This document shows, one piece after another, positions 1 to 5,384 of a stretch of 5,732 nucleotides of DNA. Below the pieces are notes generated by a model. It saw nothing but the letters and a program-made list of their open reading frames with translations, searched no databases and was not told where the DNA came from. The number at the start of each line of letters is the position of its first letter. Position 1 is the stretch's first letter. The DNA is from CAZPRY01 sp964589175. Lineage in GTDB: Bacteria > Fidelibacterota > UBA2242. Made by a program: the position numbers and the translations under genes. Where the stretch lies: positions 1-5,732 of the forward strand of contig CAZPRY010000098.1 in the NCBI GenBank assembly GCA_964589175.1, given 5' to 3'.

Positions 1-4
1 AAGC

Positions 5-37
5 GATTTCTCAGTCACTGCGTTCCATCGAAATGAC
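5..37. repeat. Imperfect palindrome resembling a dispersed intergenic repeat
   Basis: The segment begins GATTTCTCAGTCACTG and ends TCGAAATGAC, with ATTTC (6-10) matched by GAAAT (30-34). An inner CAGT/ACTG pair lies at 12-15 and 17-20. Read on the minus strand it has the form GTCATTTCGA...CAGTGA...GAGAAATC. As I recall, short palindromes of this form occur many times in intergenic regions of Bacteroidetes and related genomes. Only one copy is visible here, so repeat status cannot be shown from this window. It could continue beyond the window edge. Confidence 0.4.
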
Positions 38-114
38 GGTTTGGGTAAAAGGAATTTCGGTATTTTAATCGCAATTGCGTACAAGAGACATCGCGTTGCC
101 GATAGCAATCATAG

Positions 115-134
115 CACAGACATTCCTGTCTGTG
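115..134. repeat. Perfect 8-bp inverted repeat (hairpin) just downstream of apbE, possible transcript end
   Basis: CACAGACA and TGTCTGTG are exact reverse complements around a TTCC loop. The hairpin begins 12 bases after the apbE stop, where an operon terminator would be expected. No run of T follows on the minus strand (the next bases are CTATGATTGC), so it is not a standard intrinsic terminator. It may act as an mRNA 3'-end stabiliser, or be a copy of a dispersed palindromic repeat. The hairpin itself is certain; its role is not. Confidence 0.55.
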
Positions 135-146
135 GATCGCAACGGA

Positions 147-1166
147 TCAGTTCTGGCTGAGGTGTTGCTGGAAGCCGTCCGTCATGAAGATTTTTCCATC
201 GTGGCGAATCCAGAGCGCATCGCAGCCGGGGAAACGATCGAAATGGGCGAGTCCCCATTCGGGGCCGTTGATAAACAGGCCGGTCGCCATGGCATCGGCC
301 TGCTCGGCGGTGGGGGCGATGACTGTCACGCCTTGGCAGGAATCGGCCGGTGTGCCGGTCTGCGGATTAAGGATGTGATGGTAGCGTTTGCCTTCGTAGA
401 TGAAAAATTTCTGATAATCGCCGGACGTGACCACCGCGCCATCGTACACTTCCAGTATTTTAAGGATAGAATTCAGATTGCGGGGATCCTGGATACCGAC
501 GCGCCAGGCTTTGCCGTCCCGGCGCGGCAGCACGCGCAGATCGCCGCCAGCATTCACAATCGCCCCGGTGACCTCATGATCGATTAAAATATCAATGGCG
601 CGATCCACGGCATAGCCTTTGGCGATTCCGCCGGTGCCGATGGCGGTGACCCGGTTGGGTGCGCCGAGTGTATGCTTGACTATATCGATTTGCAGGTAGC
701 TATAACCCACATAAGGAAGCAGCCGGTCGATGTCTTTCTGTCGCGGCGGGCGCAAAGAATCGCCGTGGAAGCGGTAGAGTGGGAAAAGCGTCGCCGCCGT
801 GATATCGAATGCGCCAGCTGTTTTCTGAGACATATCGACCGCCTGGCGAACGAGCGCCAGTTTTTCGTCATCGAAACTCACAACGTCAGTCGTGCGGTGA
901 TTGAACTGATAGAACTCACTTTCGGGATTGCCTTCGTAGAATTCTTTACCGATGCGGTTGATCTCCGCGAAGGCGGCTTCCATGGCTTCGTTGGCCTTGC
1001 TTTCGGTCGAATGCAGAACCGTGATCTCGATAATCGTGCCCATCGCCATGCGGGTTGATTTAACCTCCCGCAGCGCATTTTTATCCTGGCAGTTTGAGAA
1101 GATGATGAGGATGAAAGAAAGGATCAGTCCAGTTTTTCGGAAGTTACTCGATGAAAACGGGTGCAT
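147..1166 (-). CDS. apbE: ApbE family FAD:protein FMN transferase, probable lipoprotein
   Basis: This 339-residue protein has the typical ApbE length. The enzyme moves FMN from FAD onto a threonine of target proteins (here most likely RnfG Thr169 and RnfD Thr186), needs Mg2+ and acts outside the inner membrane. Residues 12-25 form a hydrophobic signal followed by C26, with FSN before the cysteine, a relaxed lipobox. Family motifs in order are MAMGTIIEITV (40-50), GAFDIT (118-123), IGTGGIAKGYAVD (176-188), VNAGGDLRV (204-212), TSGDYQKFF (247-255), HILNPQTGTPA (264-274) and EQADAMAT (288-295). D291 and T295 are the likely metal ligands. The Asp often found in the third motif is Gly177 here, a variation known in the family. 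The start has GAGGG 8 bases upstream. It is the last gene of the operon, 20 bases after rseC. Confidence 0.96.
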   Translation of the reverse strand: MHPFSSSNFRKTGLILSFILIIFSNCQDKNALREVKSTRMAMGTIIEITVLHSTESKANEAMEAAFAEINRIGKEFYEGNPESEFYQFNHRTTDVVSFDDEKLALVRQAVDMSQKTAGAFDITAATLFPLYRFHGDSLRPPRQKDIDRLLPYVGYSYLQIDIVKHTLGAPNRVTAIGTGGIAKGYAVDRAIDILIDHEVTGAIVNAGGDLRVLPRRDGKAWRVGIQDPRNLNSILKILEVYDGAVVTSGDYQKFFIYEGKRYHHILNPQTGTPADSCQGVTVIAPTAEQADAMATGLFINGPEWGLAHFDRFPGCDALWIRHDGKIFMTDGFQQHLSQN

Positions 1167-1174
1167 TTCGTTTT

Positions 1175-1179
1175 CCCTC
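1175..1179 (-). promoter_or_regulatory. Ribosome binding site of apbE
   Basis: GAGGG on the minus strand, 8 bases before the apbE ATG, in the 20-base gap after the rseC stop. It supports the start that includes the full lipoprotein signal. Confidence 0.65.
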
Positions 1180-1186
1180 GTAAAAG

Positions 1187-1639
1187 TTAATCGTTCTTTC
1201 TCCGGCAGAATTCCGTCATCCGGAATACATAAAACCGGTCGGCGGCTTTACGCCGCGTCCAGGCATAGGTGATGAAGCCGGAAAAGATAAGGAACAATAG
1301 ACCCAACAGGAAACTCGCGATATCTTTAGGTACATGCAGAAAAGTTACCGGAAGAATGAGGTTTCCGGTGAACAATCCGACCAGGAAACTGATCATCGGC
1401 AGGCCGTACTGCATCGACGCCAGGCGTAACTGATTGGCTCCCGATTGCTCGATGAATACCGAATCGCCGATGCCGGCGTTGAGTGTGTTTCGGATATACA
1501 GAATTCGTTTTCCGGAGGCGTTGGGGCGGCAGATAACCCGCGCGCCGCATTCGTGGCAGGCGTCGCCGCTCTGCATTTCGACTTCCGCGTACTCGCCGCG
1601 TAAACCGATGACCAGACCGAGTTCTACTTCCGGTTCCAT
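1187..1639 (-). CDS. rseC: RseC/MucC-like membrane protein (SoxR-reducing system component)
   Basis: This 150-residue protein fits the RseC/MucC family. It has a soluble N-terminal part of about 70 residues with conserved cysteines C28, C31 and C37 (CHECGARVIC). A segment ending GIGDSVFIEQ (56-65) follows, then two hydrophobic helices (about 77-98 and 106-126) and a short basic tail. RseC homologues in enterobacteria take part with the Rsx (Rnf) complex in reducing SoxR, and in many anaerobes the gene sits beside rnfB. The cysteines suggest a metal or redox centre, but this is not shown for the present protein. The Shine-Dalgarno GAGGT lies inside the last codons of rnfB, and the gene starts 3 bases after the rnfB stop, so it is clearly co-transcribed. 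Family assignment rests on layout and motif; the exact role is inferred. Confidence 0.85.
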   Translation of the reverse strand: MEPEVELGLVIGLRGEYAEVEMQSGDACHECGARVICRPNASGKRILYIRNTLNAGIGDSVFIEQSGANQLRLASMQYGLPMISFLVGLFTGNLILPVTFLHVPKDIASFLLGLLFLIFSGFITYAWTRRKAADRFYVFRMTEFCRRKND

Positions 1640-1642
1640 GGT

Positions 1643-2461
1643 CTAGACCTCGTCAGCGTCACCGACGATGACAATGGATTTTGTCGGGCATTTCTCCGTT
1701 GGCAGCACTAGTTCTTTGGTGTAGACCGCATAGTCGACAACGGCCAGATTATTCAATACCTTGAAGCCCTCACCGTTGACGGCTTTTTCGCAGATACCGC
1801 AGGCGATACAGGCGTTCTTGCACACGGCGCGGGCATTTTTGCCGCTGTCCAGATTTTTACACAACACAAAAACGTGCCGGTTGATGGGGTGCAGTTCGAT
1901 AATATTTCTAGGACAGGCAGTTACACAGTTGCCGCAGCCGGTGCATTTTACACGGTCTACGACCGGCAAGCCGTTGCCGGCCATGTGGATGGCATCAAAC
2001 GGACAAGCAGCCACACAGTCGCCCATGCCCATGCAGCCGTAACTGCAGGCGCGTTCGCCGCCGGCGGCAAACGTAGCCCCGATGCAGGATTGAATGCCGA
2101 CGTAATCGGCTTTCTGTTTGACGCTGCCCTCGCCGCCCTGGCACATAAGCACGGCGACCTTCCGCACGCCGGCCTCCACCACGACGCCCAGGATTTGGGC
2201 GATTTTATTCTGAGCGTCTACGCCGCAGACGGGGCATGAAGCCAATTGGGCTTTGCCGGTAGTCAGATTTTCGGCGAAATTGGCGCAGCCGGCATACCCG
2301 CAGCTGCCGCAATTGGCGCCCGGCAGGAGGTCGGCGATCAAGCCGATTTTAGGGTCTTCCTCGACGTGCAGTTTCTTGTTGGCGATTGAAATCGCCACCG
2401 AGAACAACAACCCCATTCCTCCCATGCTGAGAATGGCGTAGATGAGCGATGTATAATCCAT
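1643..2461 (-). CDS. rnfB: RnfB, multi-cluster Fe-S subunit of the Rnf complex
   Basis: This 272-residue protein is the subunit thought to take electrons from ferredoxin. An N-terminal membrane anchor (about residues 5-27) is followed by the 'four Fe-S' domain with C51, C54, C59 and C76 (CGSCGYAGC and a distal Cys). Then come two ferredoxin-type clusters: C139, C143, C149 and C153 (spacing 3, 5, 3, then Pro) and C173, C176, C179 and C183 (CxxCxxCxxxCP). A further cysteine group follows in the C-terminal part: C201, C214, C218, C221, C224 and C258. With C79, C107 and C126 there are 21 cysteines, well above the short enterobacterial RsxB and in line with the longer RnfB of anaerobes. The start is supported by AGGAG 6 bases upstream. 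It is the last of the six rnf genes here and is followed 3 bases later by rseC. Confidence 0.96.
   Translation of the reverse strand: MDYTSLIYAILSMGGMGLLFSVAISIANKKLHVEEDPKIGLIADLLPGANCGSCGYAGCANFAENLTTGKAQLASCPVCGVDAQNKIAQILGVVVEAGVRKVAVLMCQGGEGSVKQKADYVGIQSCIGATFAAGGERACSYGCMGMGDCVAACPFDAIHMAGNGLPVVDRVKCTGCGNCVTACPRNIIELHPINRHVFVLCKNLDSGKNARAVCKNACIACGICEKAVNGEGFKVLNNLAVVDYAVYTKELVLPTEKCPTKSIVIVGDADEV
1647..1651 (-). promoter_or_regulatory. Ribosome binding site of rseC, inside rnfB
   Basis: GAGGT on the minus strand, 7 bases before the rseC ATG. It is formed by the last two sense codons of rnfB (Glu-Val), so rseC initiation is tied to the end of rnfB translation. Confidence 0.65.
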
Positions 2462-2467
2462 AAGGAA

Positions 2468-2472
2468 CTCCT
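2468..2472 (-). promoter_or_regulatory. Ribosome binding site of rnfB
   Basis: AGGAG on the minus strand, 6 bases before the rnfB ATG, in the 16-base gap after rnfA. It supports the 2461 start. Confidence 0.75.
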
Positions 2473-2477
2473 GCTAG

Positions 2478-3050
2478 TTAAATCAATCCGGCGAAACCCA
2501 TAAAAGCCAGTGCCAGGCAACCGGCTACAATCATCGTAATCGGAGCGCCCCGGAAATGCTGGGGAACGTCGGCCAGTTCGAGTTCTTCCCGGATTCCGGC
2601 CATGATGATAATGGCCAGCGTGAAACCGGCGCCGGCGCTGAATCCGAAAACCACGCTTTCGAGGAAATTGTACTCTTTCATGACCAGGAACAGGGCCACA
2701 CCCAAAATCGCGCAGTTGGTCGTGATTAATGGTAAAAAGATGCCCAGCGCGTCGTAGAGCGGCTTGCTGGCCTTGCGTACGAACATCTCGACCAGTTGCA
2801 CGAGAGAAGCGATGACCAGGATGAAGGACACGATTTGCAGAAACTGCAGGTTCAGACCGATCAGGATATATTTGTTGATCAGCCAGGCCACCGCTGCGGT
2901 CAGGGTCATGACGAAAGTCGTGGCCATGCCCATGCTCAGGGCCGGGCCGATTTTCTTGGAAACGCCGACGAAAGGGCAGATTCCCAAAAAGGCCGAAAGC
3001 ACATAATTATTGACAATCGCAGCCGATATAAATATTAAAAAGTAACTCAT
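2478..3050 (-). CDS. rnfA: RnfA, membrane subunit of the Rnf complex (NqrE/RnfA family)
   Basis: This 190-residue protein is the expected family length. It has six predicted membrane segments at about residues 4-24, 38-58, 69-90, 101-123, 132-152 and 170-189. The paired cysteines C25 (FLGICPFVGVS) and C113 (ITTNCAILGVAL) match those that, with the RnfE pair, ligate the intramembrane Fe-S centre in the Nqr/Rnf family. The cytoplasmic loop near 151-168 has the family pattern GIREELELADVP. It is a paralogue of RnfE with inverted topology. The ATG overlaps the rnfE TGA by 4 bases. The upstream Shine-Dalgarno (GGGAAA) is poor, so translation probably depends on coupling to rnfE. A 16-base gap containing the rnfB ribosome binding site follows. 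Confidence 0.96.
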   Translation of the reverse strand: MSYFLIFISAAIVNNYVLSAFLGICPFVGVSKKIGPALSMGMATTFVMTLTAAVAWLINKYILIGLNLQFLQIVSFILVIASLVQLVEMFVRKASKPLYDALGIFLPLITTNCAILGVALFLVMKEYNFLESVVFGFSAGAGFTLAIIIMAGIREELELADVPQHFRGAPITMIVAGCLALAFMGFAGLI

Positions 3051-3664
3051 GCTGATTTCCCTTTTCTAGCGGTGAGCCAATTCGCGGTGCCAATCATCAG
3101 ACCGAGCGTCAGGAAGGCGCCTGGCGGCAGGATCATGACCATCCAGGGTTCGAAGGCGTTGGGCATGATCTGCACCGAAAAAATGGTTCCCGAGCCGAGC
3201 AACTCGCGGATCGCGCCCAGGAAAGTCAGGGTGATCGTAAAGCCCAGGCTCATGCCCAGGGCATCGATGACCGACCGGCCGACGGAATTTTTGGAGGCGA
3301 AGGCTTCCTGGCGTCCGAGGATGATGCAGTTCACAACGATCAGCGGCACGTACGGTCCCAGCGCTTTACTGATATCCGGCACGAAAGCCGCCATGGAGAG
3401 GTCGGCGACGGTCACGAATGTCGCGATCACGATAATGAATGAAGGAATGCGTACTTCGCGCGGAATCAGGTTACGCACCAGCGAGATGATCATGCTGGAT
3501 AAAACCAGTGTGAAGACCACGGCCAATCCCATTGAAAGGCCGTTGATCGCCGCGCTTGTAACCGCCAGGGTCGGGCAGAGTCCCAGGAGCATTCGCAGGA
3601 CCGGATTCTCTTTCCAGAAGCCCTTGGTAAATTCTGTGTACAGAGATGTCTTTTCGTGTGCCAT
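3047..3664 (-). CDS. rnfE: RnfE, membrane subunit of the Rnf complex (NqrD/RnfE family)
   Basis: This 205-residue hydrophobic protein has about six membrane segments between residues 25 and 197 and is of normal family length. The two key cysteines are present: C30 in LGLCPTLAV and C113 in VVNCIILGRQEAFA. In solved Nqr/Rnf complexes, this cysteine pair and the matching pair of RnfA hold an Fe-S cluster in the middle of the membrane, so the pattern supports a functional electron path. The N-terminal KGFWKENPVLRMLLG stretch (14-28) is typical of the RnfE rather than the RnfA branch, which settles which of the two paralogues this is. It starts 1 base after the rnfG stop, with its Shine-Dalgarno inside the end of rnfG, and overlaps rnfA by 4 bases. 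Confidence 0.96.
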   Translation of the reverse strand: MAHEKTSLYTEFTKGFWKENPVLRMLLGLCPTLAVTSAAINGLSMGLAVVFTLVLSSMIISLVRNLIPREVRIPSFIIVIATFVTVADLSMAAFVPDISKALGPYVPLIVVNCIILGRQEAFASKNSVGRSVIDALGMSLGFTITLTFLGAIRELLGSGTIFSVQIMPNAFEPWMVMILPPGAFLTLGLMIGTANWLTARKGKSA

Positions 3665-3665
3665 A

Positions 3666-4256
3666 TTATTGCACCTCCCGCTTGAGGAAGACTTCCCGGT
3701 AGCCGCTGATGGCGGCGTTCAAAATTTCTACGACGGATTTGGAGGAGATCGTAGCTCCGGTGATGGCCTGGATTTCCCCTTCCTGATCGGGCACCTCGTT
3801 CTTGACGTAACGGATACCATTGAGCGTGTTCAGATTTTCGAACTGAGCCATAAACCAGCCGGGATGCTCTTTATTGGTCGGATCGGTCTCGATTTTGGTG
3901 CCGAGTCCCGGCGTCTCCATCTGGCTAAGCACCTTCAGGGCCAGGATTTTCTTCATTTCGAGATCCATGCCGACCAGGATTTCCAGTTTCGATTGGAAAC
4001 CGTTGCCGACGGCTTTGAAGGCCACGCCGGTCGGACTGCCCTGCGCATCTTTGCCCAGGTAGAACACCTTTCCGCTGAGCGTCAGGGTTTCATAATCCTG
4101 GGTGCCGGGCATAACCATAGCGACGGATTGCCGCAGTTGCTCCAGTTTATAATTTTCGATTCGTTCGGCGGTGAGAATATTGAAGAATGAAAGAATCGCG
4201 CCCGAAATTACGGCGATACCGGTCAGAACGACAATTAGTCTTGTTGATGTATTCAT
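3666..4256 (-). CDS. rnfG: RnfG, covalent FMN-binding subunit of the Rnf complex
   Basis: This 196-residue protein is close to the usual family length. One N-terminal membrane anchor (about residues 7-27) is followed by a soluble FMN-binding domain that in this family faces outward (periplasm). Family features are the GNGFQSKLEILVG segment (84-96), ETPGLGTKI (114-122) and the flavinylation motif TGAT (166-169). Thr169 is the expected residue for FMN attached through a phosphoester bond by ApbE, which is encoded in the same operon. RnfG passes electrons between the membrane flavin and Fe-S centres. Its ATG overlaps the rnfD stop (ATGA), which suggests translational coupling, and a strong Shine-Dalgarno lies 6 bases upstream. 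It ends 1 base before the rnfE start codon. Confidence 0.96.
   Translation of the reverse strand: MNTSTRLIVVLTGIAVISGAILSFFNILTAERIENYKLEQLRQSVAMVMPGTQDYETLTLSGKVFYLGKDAQGSPTGVAFKAVGNGFQSKLEILVGMDLEMKKILALKVLSQMETPGLGTKIETDPTNKEHPGWFMAQFENLNTLNGIRYVKNEVPDQEGEIQAITGATISSKSVVEILNAAISGYREVFLKREVQ
3673..3679 (-). promoter_or_regulatory. Strong ribosome binding site of rnfE
   Basis: The minus strand reads GGGAGGT, 8 bases before the rnfE ATG and within the last codons of rnfG (encoding REVQ). It supports the chosen rnfE start and allows re-initiation after rnfG, whose stop is 1 base from the rnfE ATG. Confidence 0.8.
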
Positions 4257-5326
4257 TTCCGCACCTCCCCGAAAAACTTTGGCCTGGTGGAACGATTGAT
4301 TAAGGGTGTGAAGGCGTTCATCAGGAGAATCGAGTACATCACGCCTTCCGGCAAACCGCCGAATAAGCGGATAATAACGAGTATAAAACCGGCCCCGATT
4401 CCGAAGATCCAGGTGCCTTTCGTCGTGACTGGCGAAGTCACCATATCGGTAGCCATGAAAAAAGCGCCCAGCAGCAGGCCGCCGGAAAGCAGGTGCGCGA
4501 CAGGATCCATAAAATAGGTCTTGCCGACTTCAACCAGCTCGGGATTGGAAGGTATCGGGTTGATCAGCCAGAAAATACCGCCCACGATGAATACCGTTCC
4601 CAGGTAACTGACCGGGATGCGCCAATCGGCATATTTTTTCACCAGCAGGTAAATGCCGCCGATAATCACTGCGATGGCGCTGGTTTCACCGATACATCCG
4701 CCGATATTGCCGACGAAAAGATCGAAGTAAGGCGTGATCGCGCTTTCGAATTTAAATGAACCCAAAGGCGTCGCTGAGGTGATCGCATCAATGGTCTTGG
4801 GCGAGATCCAGGTGGTCATTTTAACCGGGAAACTGGCCTGCAGGAAGGCACGGCCCAGCAGGGCCGGGTTGAAGATGTTCGATCCCAGACCGCCGAAAAT
4901 TTGCTTGCCGATAAAAATGGCGAAGACGGAACCGATGATCACGGCGCTGAGCGGCAAAGTCGGCGGCAAGGTCATCGCCAGTAACAATCCCGTCAGAAAG
5001 GCGCTGCCGTCGGTGATGGTCAATTCGCGTTTGCGGATGCGGTTGATGGCTGCTTCCGTTAAAATGGCGGCCAGGATCGACACGCCGACCGTCAGCAGTA
5101 CCCGGAATCCGAAATAATATACGCCGAAAACGACGGCCGGCAGAAGCGCTCCGACAACATTCCACATGATTTTAGGGACCGAATCTTCGCCGACGAGATG
5201 GGGCGAAGAGGACAGTATCAGGTTTTTCGCCGGTTCCTCCGTTTTCCTGGCCGGCGGTTTGACCGGTGCATCGGCAGCAGGTTTTGGTCCGGCGTCACTT
5301 TTCTGGTTCTTAATTTTTTCTTCCAT
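4253..5326 (-). CDS. rnfD: RnfD, membrane flavoprotein subunit of the Rnf complex
   Basis: This 357-residue protein is an integral membrane subunit of the NqrB/RnfD family, which carries one covalently bound FMN. The family core begins near residue 36 with LILSSSPHL. About nine to ten hydrophobic segments follow between residues 52 and 342. The flavinylation motif is SATPL at 184-188, so Thr186 is the expected phosphoester FMN site. Other family signatures are GGLGSNIFNPALLGRAF (145-161) and TDMVTSPVT (293-301). The first 35 residues form a charged Lys/Glu/Pro/Ala extension that is not part of the usual core. The start at 5326 is supported because the only in-frame ATG just upstream (5341) is separated from it by a TGA. 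The ribosome binding site is weak (GAGAG about 9 bases upstream). The stop overlaps the rnfG start by 4 bases. Confidence 0.96.
   Translation of the reverse strand: MEEKIKNQKSDAGPKPAADAPVKPPARKTEEPAKNLILSSSPHLVGEDSVPKIMWNVVGALLPAVVFGVYYFGFRVLLTVGVSILAAILTEAAINRIRKRELTITDGSAFLTGLLLAMTLPPTLPLSAVIIGSVFAIFIGKQIFGGLGSNIFNPALLGRAFLQASFPVKMTTWISPKTIDAITSATPLGSFKFESAITPYFDLFVGNIGGCIGETSAIAVIIGGIYLLVKKYADWRIPVSYLGTVFIVGGIFWLINPIPSNPELVEVGKTYFMDPVAHLLSGGLLLGAFFMATDMVTSPVTTKGTWIFGIGAGFILVIIRLFGGLPEGVMYSILLMNAFTPLINRSTRPKFFGEVRK
4263..4269 (-). promoter_or_regulatory. Strong ribosome binding site of rnfG
   Basis: The minus strand reads GGGAGGT with 6 bases before the rnfG ATG. It lies inside the last codons of rnfD and fixes the rnfG start, which overlaps the rnfD stop as ATGA. 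Nearly the same block, GGGAGGTGC, precedes rnfE. Confidence 0.8.
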
Positions 5327-5384
5327 GGATCAATCTCTCATTTAATTTCAGCTTATCCCGGTTGAAAGGAGTCAAACAACTCTA

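Larger units (their letters stand above)
1..146. other. Non-coding region downstream of the operon
   Basis: I see no convincing gene between the apbE stop and the window edge. The region holds the hairpin at 115-134, a 10-bp self-complementary CGCAATTGCG at 70-79 beside an AT-rich stretch, and the repeat-like palindrome at 5-37. No promoter could be recognised with confidence. Confidence 0.6.

Noticed and set aside
70..79. Self-complementary CGCAATTGCG as an operator or terminator stem.
   Set aside because: It has no loop so it cannot form a hairpin, and a 10-bp palindrome alone is not enough to call a binding site.
115..134. Standard Rho-independent terminator.
   Set aside because: The stem is good but there is no T-run after it on the minus strand, so it is listed only as a hairpin or repeat.
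75..587. A 170-codon plus-strand open frame running over the end of apbE and into the non-coding end.
   Set aside because: Most of it is antisense to conserved ApbE motifs and I see no recognisable domain or ribosome binding site.
3072..4190. A 372-codon open frame on the plus strand opposite rnfE and rnfG.
   Set aside because: It lies wholly antisense to two well-recognised genes (and spans their junction), has no family resemblance, and its composition looks like a shadow of their codon use.
5327..5384. A sigma-70-like promoter (TTGACT on the minus strand) before rnfD.
   Set aside because: No acceptable -10 element at the right distance, and the surrounding operon structure does not require it.
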